From Mesocentrotus franciscanus (taxonomy: Eukaryota; Echinodermata; Echinoidea; Camarodonta; Strongylocentrotidae): a stretch of 64,000 nt of DNA. Below the pieces are notes generated by a model. It did not search any database. It saw only the letters and a list, made by a program, of their open reading frames with translations, and had not been told where the DNA came from. The stretch lies in contig CP137672.1 of the NCBI GenBank assembly GCA_037976565.1, positions 18,438,335-18,502,334 on the forward strand, read 5' to 3'. The translations under genes were made by a program, and so were the position numbers. This document shows positions 12,267 to 23,754 of the stretch, in pieces. The number at the start of each line of letters is the position of its first letter. Within the stretch, counting starts at the first letter, position 1.

Positions 12267-12949
12267 ACTGATTAAATTTAATAACAAAAATCTACCCTGA
12301 ATGTGCTTACAATAAGGATGAAACATATACAGCTGATAAAGAAGTGCTGTAAGTCAGAGAAAAAAAAAGTATTAAAACAAATTAAAAGGGGTCGGGAAAT
12401 TACTTTGCAATAAAAAGAGAATGCTATATCAGCAATAGATTGATTACACTCTTATACATATTCTGCATCTAAATCGATATAGTTGTAATGGTTTATAAAT
12501 ATAACATTGTTTACATTATACAAAGAGTCTTGACCAATGATAACGTCGGTAGATAATTAGATGTGACCAGTCGTACTTCGTAGTAATTGCCATGAATAAT
12601 TATTATTAGTCATGATTATTTAAGTACATATCGTATACTTGATAGATAACATTTCAAGGCTCAATAATCAAATCAATTTATGAAAAGTTCATATAGCGTA
12701 GATGGCCTATATTACGGAAATCATTGTTACTTTTTACTATTTTGAAATTAGTCATTGGTAGCTGGTATTTTTCGTGGCATTGTCTATCTCTACTAAAAAT
12801 ACTAATGCTATTATCTTTTGTATTTCCTACATCATATATTCACTACAATCATATATACGTTCATGATAAACATTATTCATGCTTTTTTTTCCAATTCTCA
12901 TCAAAAGTGAGTGACGGTTCCATGATTCTCTGAATGGGGAACACATGTT
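12267..12949. other. AT-rich spacer
   Basis: About 680 bp without coding signal or recognisable repeat structure. Confidence 0.35.
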
Positions 12950-13345
12950 ATAATATAATAATAAGAGTAATTTTGTTTAACCAGGGAAGCCTCATCTGTT
13001 ATTCCTGAGGGCCCTGCAATTGTTATTACCCCAGCCGTTGTCAGGCACCCATTAACACCTGGGCCCCGTTGCATAAAACTTACCATTGATGGTAACTTTG
13101 CCATCAATGGCAACTACCATGGTAACAGGGCTCAACAGCCAATCAAAATCAAGGTTTCTATGGTAGTTACCATTGATGGCAAAGTTACCATCAATGGTAA
13201 GTTTTATGCAACGGGCCCCTGGGTGGAGAGTGGCAAATGTCGATCAATGTCTTGTCAAATGACATTAGTTTTTGGACTGGGATTCGAACCCTCAACCTTT
13301 AGATTGAGAGTCGAGTGAATGAACCACTAAACCACGAAACCTCCT
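12950..13345 (-). mobile_element. tRNA-derived SINE, interrupted by a foldback MITE
   Basis: On the minus strand the head has an A-box (tggtttagtggttc) and a perfect B-box (gggttcgaatccc), spaced as in a tRNA. It is followed by a body with atttgccactctccaccc and a tail ending in TTATTATTATTAT. The body resembles the SINE at 15640-15995, which shares atttgccactc and acccagg. An RNA polymerase III promoter is implied by the two boxes. The body is split by the hairpin element at 13064-13217. Confidence 0.75.
13058..13223. mobile_element. Small foldback MITE nested in the SINE
   Basis: A 154-bp hairpin (13064-13217). The left arm begins ccccgttgcataaaac and continues through taccattgatggtaac to gccatcaatgg; the right arm is its near-perfect complement over about 55-60 bp, ending gttttatgcaacgg. 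It is flanked by cctggg on both sides (13058-13063 and 13218-13223). Removing one copy plus the hairpin rejoins the SINE sequence as acacctgggtggagag, comparable with the SINE at 15.9 kb. Confidence 0.8.
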
Positions 13346-13370
13346 GTTTACAACAGTTGTAAACAGGAGG
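13340..13370. repeat. Perfect 31-bp palindrome at the SINE 5' end
   Basis: Two perfect 15-bp arms (cctcctgtttacaac and its complement) flank a single central A. It sits exactly where the tRNA-like head of the minus-strand SINE begins. It may be a template-switch product formed at integration. Confidence 0.7.
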
Positions 13371-13877
13371 ACTAGGTGCACTTTTTCTGCGTTTAATAGG
13401 ACCTTCCCTTGCTCTTCTTCTTTTACACTTACTTCTTCTAATCGTCGTATTCTTTTTTCTTCCTCTTCTCCTTCTTCTTCTGTTCTTTCCTTACTCGGAG
13501 GTTTGTTCTTCTTAACTTTGATACTCCTTTACCGTTTCACCTCTTACCGAATAATTAGACTTTTTAATATATAATACTCTTCACAAGAGCATGATCTTTA
13601 TACAAGCTTTGCTTTAAATTTCCCACATTTTCCTTGTGTTTTTGCATTGTTTGTCATATCTACGCTCTTGAAATACCTTGCTATTTAAAGTACAGTATAC
13701 ATTATATTTTGTTACTCAACATTGTGTAGACATCTGCATTGTTGTTTATGTAAATTCGGAACAAATAAACTTCAATTCAACTTCATCTTCAAAGGTATCA
13801 CAACTTTGGATTCGTCACTGAAAGTATACTTACAAAAAAGAGGAAACTGTTTGACTTTTCGCATTTATAAATATCAT
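13371..13877. other. Region downstream of GPCR2
   Basis: C/T-rich patch at about 13420-13500, otherwise AT-rich. It probably includes the 3' UTR of GPCR2, which is on the minus strand; no clear polyadenylation signal could be assigned. Confidence 0.35.
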
Positions 13878-14843
13878 TCATGGTACAGAATCGTGTGGAT
13901 GTTTCGTCTTACGAGTTAGACGTATGACAGCGTTCTTGTAATTTCTGTTCACAAGACCAAAGACAATAGGATTCAACCAAAACGTGGCGTAGATCAACCA
14001 ATACGTTGCTATCGTCCCAATAGGAGAGAGATTCGATTGTGTAGAAAGAATAACTATTGTTATGATAAGATAGGGCAGCCACACCAGATAGCTGGCTCCA
14101 ACCACAGCAGAAATTGTTATCGCACTTTTATACCTCTCCGAGAATCTGTTTTGTTTCGTGTCATGAGCGTCAGCTGCATCACGTGATAGAAGGGCGATGT
14201 TTCTTTGGCGAGCAACCTGGGATCTCCTCTTGTGCGCACGCGCAATGAATAAAAGACGCGCGTTGAGAAAAGTCGTCACGATGACAAGAATAACTGGCGT
14301 AATGAGGTATATCGTCATAGCTTTAGTTCCTTGCATGTATAGAGTAACTAAATCGAAGTCGCAGTGGCCAATAGCAAAACCATGCACAGAGCGTCCTACA
14401 CTCATTGAAAATCCAAACAAAAGAACAGCCAAAAGGAAGATTCGGATTCGTCTGAGAGTAAGAATATTATGATACTGGAGAGGGCGAGTCACTGCGATGT
14501 ATCGGTCAATGGTAATTACAAAAAGTGTCAGTTGTGAAAAAGTCACCAATAATACACAAAAACATACAGCTACATTACATTTGACCAAGGACGTTTTTAT
14601 CATCGTTCTGTTGAAATAATATATGATGTTTATTCCGTGACATATAGATCCTCCTGCGATGTCAATGACTGCTAACACTCGAAGACAAAAACGAAGATTT
14701 CCCGTGAAGAGAGAAGTATTCAGGATAAGGACAATCAGATGAAAAACATTAAGTATCACTGAAAGGAGCAAACTAAAGCACTCCCAAAAAATAATAAAAA
14801 TGAAAAAGCCATGGCAGCATTCCTCCTCAGTTGAATTCCCCAT
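13878..14843 (-). CDS. GPCR2: intact rhodopsin-class seven-helix receptor (321 aa)
   Basis: Intact single-exon coding region for a rhodopsin-class GPCR of the plasma membrane; ligand unknown. It starts MGNSTEEE with an NST glycosylation site. Helix 1 is about 17-41 (Asn32), helix 2 48-72 (Asp61), helix 3 87-112 with Cys89, then DRY at 113-115. Helix 4 is about 134-155, Cys161 in loop 2 is the likely disulfide partner, helix 5 is 175-200 with Pro183, helix 6 is 241-265 (VWLP) and helix 7 274-297 (NPIVF). The receptor is short, with a small basic loop 3 and tail. Departures from the family: Tyr of NPxxY is Phe, Cys of CWxP is Val, and the usual helix-4 Trp is missing. An AG directly precedes the GATG at the start, suggesting a 5' UTR exon upstream. 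It is the reference for judging the other copies. Confidence 0.92.
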   Translation of the reverse strand: MGNSTEEECCHGFFIFIIFWECFSLLLSVILNVFHLIVLILNTSLFTGNLRFCLRVLAVIDIAGGSICHGINIIYYFNRTMIKTSLVKCNVAVCFCVLLVTFSQLTLFVITIDRYIAVTRPLQYHNILTLRRIRIFLLAVLLFGFSMSVGRSVHGFAIGHCDFDLVTLYMQGTKAMTIYLITPVILVIVTTFLNARLLFIARAHKRRSQVARQRNIALLSRDAADAHDTKQNRFSERYKSAITISAVVGASYLVWLPYLIITIVILSTQSNLSPIGTIATYWLIYATFWLNPIVFGLVNRNYKNAVIRLTRKTKHPHDSVP

Positions 14844-14894
14844 CCTAATGTCTTTATCTAAAATTTGGTTTGTTTGGTCTGTTCCTTTCTCTTA

Positions 14895-15078
14895 CCTCAC
14901 TGCTTAGAAAGCAATTGTAAGTGAGCAACCGTTCGACCGTTGGCTTTATACGTCCTCTCCGAGAGGCTTGGTAATAATGATTAATGCCTTACCAATGGGA
15001 ACTAGCGCATCGACTTGGTTTCGAACCCGGTTACGAGAACACTGCCCTACCACTGAGTCATCGCGTCTCCTGTGAATC
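14895..15078 (-). mobile_element. tRNA-derived SINE
   Basis: The minus strand reads gacgcgatgactcagtgg...tagggc (A-box region) and then gggttcgaaacc (B-box) about 40 nt on, followed by a non-tRNA body with ggtaaggcattaatc and ctctcggagagg. The missing variable arm and the attached body argue for a SINE rather than a functional tRNA gene. It lies just upstream of GPCR2, about 50 bp from its start codon, so it may overlap the 5' UTR or promoter. Confidence 0.65.
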
Positions 15079-15242
15079 CATAAGCTCCATAAAATATACA
15101 TAGGCACATACATGTGGGTAGGTCCGTTGCGACTGGTGCTCAACCCAACAAAAATTGTCTCAATCTTACAATGCATCGATATATGACATCCTAATATAGT
15201 TTTTGTTGAAGTTACGGTAATACGAATCGCTGGTTTTGAGCC

Positions 15243-15292
15243 AAGTACACGAGATAAAGTACACGAGATAAAGTACACGAGATAAAGTACAC
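15243..15292. repeat. Short 14-bp tandem repeat
   Basis: The unit aagtacacgagata is repeated about 3.6 times without error. It is non-coding, and its perfection suggests recent slippage. Confidence 0.8.
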
Positions 15293-15639
15293 CATGCATA
15301 TAAACGACAGCAAAGTGACGACAGCAAACTGATTGAATCAGGTAACAAAACAAAGAGAGTGAACTTAGTTAAGTGTTCGGGAAATGTCGAGCATTAGCAG
15401 CTTGAATATTAAGACAAGATGAAGAAGTTGATTAAAAGATCTAAGTCCACGTGTATTCTACTCTTCCTGAAAGGGAAGAATCGGTTTCTTAGGGTTTCGT
15501 TTGCGGGTTTCAATATTTCTTGGTACGGAGGGGGTGGGGCACCCTTCCCCACTGCGACCCCTGAATCACCTGGTACTTTTGGGCTTTTCTGGTACTCGTG
15601 AAGATTGACACTGTAAAATCTCCTAAATATTTGATTATC

Positions 15640-15995
15640 ATTGTTATTATCATTAATAGTAGTAGTTACTATAGTAAAAGTGGTACATGTAGTAATATAA
15701 TAATAAATATTTAAATAGCGCTTTATACGAAATACTGTTGATAAGCGCTTTACAAGTATTATTATCCCGGTCATCGGATTCATTCACGCACAATGTGCAC
15801 CATCTCCACTCCCTACCGTGCCCCATGAGGGCACATGACAACAACTAACAAAAAGGCTTTCGTCATCCTAACAGGTCTCCATTTCTCTCCTGGGTATGGA
15901 GTGGCAAATGTAGATTAATGCCTTGCCAAAGAACATAAGTGCCTGGGATCGAATCCACGACCTTTGCATAAACCACTCGACTACGACACTTCTAG
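15640..15995 (-). mobile_element. tRNA-derived SINE with conserved tail
   Basis: The minus-strand head has an A-box (gtcgagtggtttatgc) and B-box (gtggattcgatccc). The body contains catttgccactcc and acccagg, shared with the 13-kb SINE. The tail includes aatgaatccgatgaccgg and gtaaagcgctt and ends in ATT repeats. The same tail, on the opposite strand, is embedded at 35368-35512, which supports a dispersed family. Confidence 0.75.
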
Positions 15996-16289
15996 TAGAA
16001 GTAGGAGTAGTTACTGTACTAGTATTAGGGGTAGTAGAAAAAGTGATAGTGGTAGCATTATAGTAGAATAAGCAGCAGTAGTAGTTGTTGTATTATTAGC
16101 AGTAGTAGTTGTTTATCATTATCATCGCCATCGTCGTCATCGTCGTCACTTACTAACCCTTCTGACCGGGCTAACAAATGTGTATCATTGTCTATTGTAT
16201 AATTTTATCACTGCCCATCGTCATTCAGAACAGCACACCTTCAAACTTATTAATTGGCCACCTCACTCCCTACTCACAACCCTTACCAC

Positions 16290-16346
16290 CTCCCCCCCCC
16301 CTACGTCTCTGTCTCTGTCTCTCTATACATCCCTCTCTCCGTCTCT

Positions 16347-16402
<56 letters not shown>

Positions 16403-16480
16403 CTATGTTTACCCACTCTTCAACACACACACATCCTGCCCTAACCTCTCTCTTTCTCTTTCGTTCCCTCGGCTTTTGTC
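16290..16480. repeat. Compound (CT)n and (TA)n microsatellite
   Basis: C-rich and CT-rich sequence, then an uninterrupted (AT)n run at about 16350-16401, followed by CA- and CT-rich sequence. Overlapping open frames encoding Ile-Tyr repeats are artefacts of this. Confidence 0.85.
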
Positions 16481-18119
16481 ATGGTACTGTTTGACTATTT
16501 TACACAATGACTTGCATTTCCTCTTCATTAAGGATTGACAAAAAATAATTTATCTGTATTTTCTTCTATGTTATTATTCGGCAAAACAACTACTTTTGAT
16601 TCTATTCAATTAGAAAAAATAAAAAATTACAGGGTAAATAGCATTTATAACAGTTCGTAGGAAAACGGTCAGTTGAGTAAAGTATTCATAGTAACCGGAG
16701 ATGCATTTATGGTGAAGGCTTACAAATATTTGTTATTGCAACGTAAGTCCCTGCCAACGTTGATTTATCCAACTCATATACCTCATCTACAAATCTCTTC
16801 TCTCTGTGACACCACATTGTATACGAAATTTCATTACCTATATAACTATTGTCAGAATTTCCCTGGACCACATTGGAAATAAACATATTATTAGCTGTCA
16901 TGGGTCGTCCTGTCAACTATCTATCCTTTCTCCCTCTCGCTCTCTCTCTCTCTCTCTTTTATGAAAATAAAATATACGTATATTATTGAATAAAATCAAT
17001 CAATCATAACACGATCGTAACTACTTTTAAAAAAAAATCCACTTTAAAAAGGCAGTTTCAATGGCCCTGTCCATCAACTTTACAGATGCGCGAACATTAG
17101 AATTACGTATTACGTTATCCAAACATGATTTCTAAAGGATATACAGTAGGGTATTGGAATTGCCCATGGGTTGATTTTTCGAAAGTAGTTGCGATCGTGT
17201 GTTTATGATTTTTTTTTTAAAATAAAAATGACAGCCATGACGGGGCTTCAATTGCCTTCACTCTCACTAGTTATTCGACCACGACTTTGGAGTGGATTCT
17301 ACTTAAATTTCGGGTGGCTTCCACTCGTTAGGGATAGTGAATACTACATTTCCTTTATACAGTGTATTTGTTCTCTTCTGCATTAACATAAGCGTAGCGA
17401 GGAAAATATCACAGAAATCAAGAATAATTTTCGTAAGATAGAAAGCGCATATAACAGAAATACCTACATGTACAAAGAACCACGTCATAATCATACGATT
17501 CAGGGCCCTCGTGGTAGCAACGTCATAATGATAAATGTACATTATACATAAATTAACAAATGAATGAACATACGAGAATATAATTATTGTCACATTATCA
17601 AACGTCAATAACAATCCATCGCGTTGTATCAGTGTTTATTTTCAGAAAAACCCATTGCAAACAGGATGAAAACTTAAAAACTAATATATTTACATTTTGT
17701 TACAATACCATACTCGACGACTGATTTGATAACATGAAATCTGTTTATGCAATAATGATGCAATGAAGAGCTCACAAGTTTAAAACTTTAAATAGTAGGT
17801 AGTCGTAATATTCAATCATTGAAAATGCTTTCATATTTTATTAGTATAATAAATCTAGAGTTGTTTCTTGTATTTGCTGGTGCATCATGACTTCCATCCG
17901 TCTCCTTACTCTTTTATGCTGCTCTGTGCATTACGAATTATATAAGGGTATACCTAGCTGTTTCCTTAGCTCTCAAGACCATTTTCCTGGGGTGGGGGGT
18001 AGGTGGAGCTGAATAGGGCTTCTTGCTTTGATTTTATTAAATCCATTTATTATTTTTTTTTGTAATGGAAGGAAGGGGCTATAGCCCTCTTTAGAACCCC
18101 TACCGGTATAAAGCTTAGA
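16481..18119. other. Gene-poor interval
   Basis: AT-rich with a second CT run at about 16925-16960. No coding region, RNA gene or matched repeat was recognised. Confidence 0.4.
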
Positions 18120-18545
18120 CAAATCCGCCTCAAATTGGAAGATTTGAAATGTTCAAAAAGGTCTGAAACGTGTAGTCAATTGGTTCAATAAGCATTTTGA
18201 CCAATTTTAAAGTGTGACGCTCGCGTACGCATCCGCCATGACGCGCGCATGGATATGGGTGGTTTAAAGTTTACCCATGACGTCAAGTTTATGCATATTT
18301 GATATCCTTCATTGTCATTAACCATGTCATTCATGAGATATGAAATCCATACAGAAAGAATAGGGGGAAAATAGACATTGAATTCGTCACGGAGACAAAT
18401 AAAGTGATCTGCCGCTTTGATCGAGACATTACACATGTAGAAACTCAATGGGAGATTTGGTCTTTAAAAAAATCTTACCTCTACTCATATAACACGCCTA
18501 TGCACAAGCTCATTAGGAGATTTTCTACACTACGCGGTCGATCAC
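18120..18545. repeat. Dispersed repeat family R, copy 2
   Basis: Shares with copy 1 (2160-2985) the block around caaaaaggtctgaaacgtgt, a gcattttgacca block and the variant end block ctacgcggtcgatcac. It is interrupted at its right end by the TTAA-flanked GC-rich element that starts at 18546. Confidence 0.6.
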
Positions 18546-19279
18546 TTAAGCTACAGTCCCATATACGTCCCGGACCGTCCCGGACCATCCCGGACCCCAT
18601 CCGGGGTGATCCGGGATTCGGTCCGTGTTGACACCGTGTTGGCACCGGGGTGGTCCTGGATGGTCCTGGATGGTCCTGGGCGGTCTGGGAGTCGACCCCG
18701 GATGTTTTTGACGGTCAAAACTGCCGGGGTGGTCCGGGACGGTCCGGGACAATAGTTTGATCCGGGGTGATCCGTGTAGCCACCGTGCTGGGTCCGGGGT
18801 CATCCGTAGTGGCGCCGGGGCGGTCCGTGTTGATCCGTGGCAGTCCGGGAGTGAGTTATTGACCCCGGATCACCCCGGCGCCCCTACGGATGATCCCGGA
18901 CCCAGCACGGTGGCGACACGGATCACCCTGGACCAGCACGGACCAGCACCGGGGCGTTCCGGGATGATCCGTGTTGGCACCGGGATGGTCCGGTGTCATC
19001 CGTGTTGGCACCGTGTTGGCACCGGGGTGGTCCGGGACGGTCCGTGGCGGCTCCGTGCTGGGTCTGGAATGATCTGTACTGCTGCCGGGGCTATGCCCGG
19101 ACGGTCCGGGCGGTCCGTAGTGGTACCGTGTTGGGTCCGGGGAGACGGTCGGCGGTTGCGATTTTTTGAACAAAACATCCCGGACCATCCCGGATCACCC
19201 CAGACCATGGTCCGGGATGGTCCGGAGTGTTCCGTGCTCGTCCGTGCTGGTCCGGCTTTATATGGGACTGGGGCTTTAA
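18546..19279. mobile_element. TTAA-flanked GC-rich element with terminal inverted repeats
   Basis: TTAA lies at 18546-18549 and again at 19276-19279. Inside them the ends read GCTACAGTCCCATATA and, inverted, AGCCCCAGTCCCATATA, so the TIR is about 16-18 bp. The interior is far richer in G and C than its surroundings and is built almost wholly from variants of ggtccgggacggtcc and ccgtgttggcaccg, on both strands. TTAA duplication is the hallmark of piggyBac-type transposition. No transposase is present. Open frames inside are by-products of the repeat. Confidence 0.65.
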
Positions 19280-20299
19280 CAATAACACAGTGTCATTGAG
19301 ATTTTCGGACTTTGAAAAAAAAATCCCCCCATCCATTCATATAACACGTCCAAGTAGAAACCATAAAGACAGACTTTGCAGTCTCGAATTTCTCACCATG
19401 ATTCCTTCTCGGATCCAAAAAAATATGATAACATTTGCAGAGTAAGGTCTCAGCTACCATATATTGAAAGTTGGGAGACATATTCAAAGCTGACCTTTCA
19501 TATTTAATCTATTTGACAGTGATTGACTAAGAAAAACAAGTCACAAAATTGATGCGCAATGTCACATTTCCAGGACTGATCATGATAAATGTACTTTATC
19601 TGAAAACATGCAAATTAATCATAGAATATATGCATAAGGTAAAGTGAACTCGTCGTATCAGTTTACTCTTACGTGTTACTTGGACTATAGACTTGTTGGT
19701 TTCTCTTGGTGTGGACCTTTTCATTCTTTCGATTTTGGCCTATATGATTGCTGTTGAACTCTGTTGATCTCTATTGTCCTATTCTTGGTCTGTTTATGTT
19801 TATAGATGTATTGATCTTGAACTTTCGACGTCGTTAATTATAGGCCCAATTTTTAAACGGTGGCCCGACGTCGTATAACTTGTTGTTGTTGACTTGTCGG
19901 GTTTTAAGGCTGTCCAATCTGAAAAGATTATATCCGCTTGGCTATGCTGTTCTTCGAGTTATTCATCAATGATGAATAGATGGAGCTGTTTATTTTTTCT
20001 CTGGCTCAAATATTGACTTAGTTATTTCAGTGTTTCACTTTTCTTCAGTATTTTTCCTCGAATATGGTTGTCACTGAGTTTCACAGCTTCCTTTCGTTGG
20101 TCGTGACCTGTCAATCGATGTTGTGGGCAATAAATTATGTGTTGACTGTAAACAGGGTGCGAGTATCAATGAAGGGTAACTGAATAGTTTAATCTATTTT
20201 ACCTTTTTACCTTCCTTCCTCTTGAAGAGAAAACGAAGGCGAACATGAAATAATGTAATTTGGCGTATAAGCCTATATCTTTGATTATAATATAGTTGC
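19280..20299. other. Gene-poor interval, repeat remnant at left
   Basis: The part at about 19340-19440 resembles sequence near 23545-23640 (tagaaaccataaa, then gcagtct), so it may belong to family R. The remainder shows nothing recognisable. Confidence 0.35.
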
Positions 20300-20760
20300 T
20301 CTTTACATCAAATTGGCAACGTTAGTTATAACTAACCAGCTGCAATACGTGATACTTATCTGTGGCTTTCATAAAAGCCATCAGGGGGTGCAGATGATCT
20401 TCTTTCCCCAATAAGTTATGTAATTTCATTTTTTTTTCAACCTTGAAAACAACTTTCATCTCTCGTATACATTTCTTACAATCCATTAAATAATGATCCA
20501 TTATTTCAGTTTCATGACAGTAATCACAAAGACCATTTTCATGTTTATTAATACTGAATTCGTAAAAGTTGAATTTGCATTTCCCATTCTCATTTGATGT
20601 AATACTCTTTCATCTGTTCTACGAAATCCAGATAAGTTAACGAGCCTCGTTATATATGGGTGGATGTGAAATAGGAATCTTCCTTCATCTGTTGTTTCCC
20701 ACTGATTTTGCCATAATTGCTGATAAAAGTGACGCATGTGTTTATCTACCATTCAAATTA
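20300..20760 (-). pseudogene. Decayed non-LTR retrotransposon, C-terminal fragment
   Basis: On the minus strand from about 20750, the peptide QQLWQNQWETTDEGRF then VNLSGFRRTDERVLHQMRMG is typical of the extreme C-terminal part of non-LTR retrotransposon ORF2. After a frameshift the sequence continues LCDYCHETE...DHYLMDCKKC, a CxxC...HxxxxC zinc motif usual for that end. The fragment has at least one frameshift and lacks the reverse transcriptase domain. Confidence 0.65.
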
Positions 20761-21230
20761 AGTGAAGATAAAACTATATGCAAATATCAAACTATAACAG
20801 TTTTATGTTACTCAATAACCCACAATGATAATTAGATACATGAAATGATTGTTTGAATCATCTGGAATTAGATGTTAGTTTTAATTTTAGTACATGAATA
20901 TTCATAACTGTACAATACGGTGACAGAAAGAATAGTAAAAGCATTAATCTCTTGCTCTAGGTTCACTTTAACTCCAAAATAAGTCCCCAGCTGGAGTAAG
21001 CCAGCGAAGGAAAAGTATTATTCCCCTGATGAAAGAAAATGCTCTCTGTGCTTTTGTTCAACTGCACAAGCTAAATAGAACTTTTTTTGTGCCATATCTG
21101 TGAAAGAAAATATCTTGTTAAAACTTGTAAACTGCTGGCAGGGTTAGTCTAACCCTGGATTATTCTACAAATCAGACCACTAAATTTTTTTTTTTTAAAT
21201 AACTAACATTATTAAGCTAAATGTTTTAGC
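20761..21230. other. AT-rich spacer
   Basis: About 470 bp between a retrotransposon fragment and a hAT-like element; nothing recognised. Confidence 0.35.
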
Positions 21231-23084
21231 CTCAAAGACAGAGGCGGCCCTCCCGGGGGTGCAGGAGGGCACAGTGCCCCCCCACTTGTTCAAGTCCCCC
21301 CCAAAAACATAGGAAAAATGCCCCTTTAACTTTGTAAGAAGTGCCCCTTTTTACATAGGAAAAGTGCCCCTTTTGATTTTGGCAAGTGCCCTAATTACTT
21401 TGTAAAATTGCTCCATCACCTTATCATGATCAACTCTTATGAATGCCATTTTTATTTTGACACGTGCCCATTTTCCTTCGAAAAGTACCCGCCATTTTCC
21501 TTTGCTATAAATGTCCATTTTCCATTGTCATAAGTGTCCTTTTAATCTTTAGTAAGTACCCCTATTCAGTTACGAGAAGTGCCCCTTTTTACTTTTGATA
21601 AGTGCCCCTTCACCTCTGATAATTGCCCTATTCAAATCCGAGAGGTGCCCCTTTACTTTGACAAGTGCCCCTTTTACTTTGTAAGAATTGCCCCTTCCCC
21701 TTTTAATAACTACCCTTTTTGACTCTGATAAGCGCACCTTTTTTTCACATGGACCCCTTTTCCTGTCTAATAAGTGCCCCTTTTCCTTATGATAAGTGCC
21801 CCCATTTAAAAAAGAGCTCCTTACCCTTCTCATAAATGCCCCTTTTCATCTCTGGTAAATGACCCTTTTCAGACACAAGAAGTTACTCCTTTTTACTTCA
21901 GATAAGTGCCCCTTCACCTCCAATAATTGCCCCTATTTAAATCTCCGATAAAAGCCTCTATTCACATCTGATCGGTGCTCCTTTTCTGTCAACAAATGCA
22001 CATTTTCCTTTATTTTAATTGCCCCTTTTTCATTCTCATAAGTGCCCCTTTTCATATCTGGTTAATGACCCTTTTCAGATACGAGAAGTTACTCATTTTC
22101 TCTACAGATAAGTGCCCCCTTCACCTCCGATAAATGCCCCTATTAAAATCTGATCGGTGCTCCTTTTCTGTCATCAAATGCACATTTTCCTTTATTATAA
22201 TTGCCTTTTTTTCATTCTCATAAGTGCCCCTTTTCACATCTGGTCAGTGCCCCTTTTCAAGTGCCATAAGTGCCCCTTTTCACCTCTGATAATTTCCCTT
22301 TTAACAAGGATACGTGCCCATTTTTCTTTGTAATAAGGGACCTATCCTCTTTTGATAAATGCCCCTTTTCACCTCTTATAAATGCCTCTATCAAAATCTG
22401 ATGGGTGCAACGTTTCCGTCGACAAATGCCCATTTCTCATTCTCATAATTCCCTTTTTTCATCCTTGTAGAGAGCCTCTTTTCAGGTGTAAGGAGTGCCC
22501 CATTTTCACCTCTAATAATTACCCTTTGTACTTTGACATGTGCTCCTTTTCCTTTCTAATAAGTGTCTTATCCTTTTCGATAAAACTTAGTGTCCCCTTT
22601 TCCTCTCATCATTAAACGCGCCCCTAATTTCAAGCGATTAGGAGCAATTTCCTCCAAAGCTCGATCGCTACGCTCGCTCGAATTTATAGATGATATAGTT
22701 ATGTTACCTAACAAAGGTCTTTTCAGTCTTCCGTTATGAGGATTTTCTTATAACCCAATCAGGATAAGTATTTTTCCTCTTTATAAGATGTAATTTTTCG
22801 CATTGGGACCTCACAAATTTAAAATATTCAGATTATCACACCCAATTACAAAGTATGGTGCCTAAGCAATATCTCGTATGATGTATAAAGAGAAACGAAT
22901 ATTGAAATCATCCCTGATAATGTAATAACAATGTTAGGGGAATATATCAATGTAAAAAAAATGCATATTTTCGCTTTGAGATTTCTCTTTCTATGTGCCC
23001 TTTATTCCAGAAAGTGCCCTTTTCGTTGGTGCATCCACCCCCTCCCCCCACTTTAGAAGTTACTCGGCCACCCCTGCTCATAGA
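21231..23084. mobile_element. hAT-like element carrying a GTGCCCC minisatellite, copy 1
   Basis: The body is 21239-23076 (1838 bp). The left end is CAGAGGCGGCC; the right end inverted is CAGGGGTGGCC. The 8-bp flanks are ctcaaaga (21231-21238) and ctcataga (23077-23084), a target duplication with one mismatch. About 21290-22620 is a degenerate tandem array with a unit of roughly 25-30 bp based on ataagtgccccttttc. To its right is a conserved non-repetitive segment with gctacgctcgctcg and cctctttataagatgtaat. There is no transposase. Confidence 0.7.
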
Positions 23085-23754
23085 TAACGATAAACGTTAT
23101 ATTAAAATGTATTTAAAGATATTAAATGTGTATTTAAATCATCAATCATTAATCTGCTGATTAGAAATCAATTTAGGCTCTATTCATGAAAAATAATAAA
23201 ATACCTCTTCTATGCGGGTATGTGCCTAATTAGTCTACTATCACTGGCGGAGGAGAGGGTATACCTTCCTTACTTGACCCATGAGATAGAAGACCTGCAT
23301 GCTTTACCACAAGACTGCTATCTGTAGCTTATAAGTGCGAGGTACCACACAGTCTTTCTCGTAGAACAAAGGTCCTGTTCACATTTATAAACAACTTAGG
23401 TACCGTGTTTACACCTTGCCAGAGAAAGGCCATGCAAGTTGCTAAAAGCTTGTTTACACTTACAGATGTGAAATGGTTATTCACACCTACTACCATTTCA
23501 TATCATTCATAAATGACTGTCCATGACGGAAATATTACACAAACTCAATGGCAGATACCACGTACAAGAAGAAACCATAAATGCGGATTTTGCAGTCTTT
23601 ACATTAAATAGGGATTTCGACCACGATTCCATATCCTGATCAAAACTTGAATTTATATTACAATAATGTAGAGTAAAGAGACATCATGGGATATATTACA
23701 AACAACAACGGCAAATATTACCTAATCGGATCGAATTCAATTGTTTCCCTCAAG
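23085..23754. other. Spacer with remnant repeats
   Basis: No gene recognised. The part at about 23545-23640 resembles 19340-19440. Confidence 0.35.

Noticed and set aside
13260..13345. Functional tRNA gene on the minus strand
   Set aside because: Good A and B boxes, but the 3' acceptor half is replaced by a SINE body; the same holds for 14990-15075, 15940-15995 and 49380-49450.
16178..16538. Overlapping frames encoding Tyr-Ile repeats
   Set aside because: Pure product of an (AT)n microsatellite and the CT run before it.
18546..19336. Several Gly/Arg/Pro-rich open frames on both strands (for example 18757-19299, 180 codons)
   Set aside because: They arise because GC-rich repeats have few stop codons; frames overlap on both strands, and the region is a TIR-bounded element.
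21290..22620. CRISPR-like array of units of about 28 bp
   Set aside because: Units are degenerate throughout, with no constant repeat alternating with unique spacers, no cas genes, and the genome is eukaryotic; it is a minisatellite inside a transposon.
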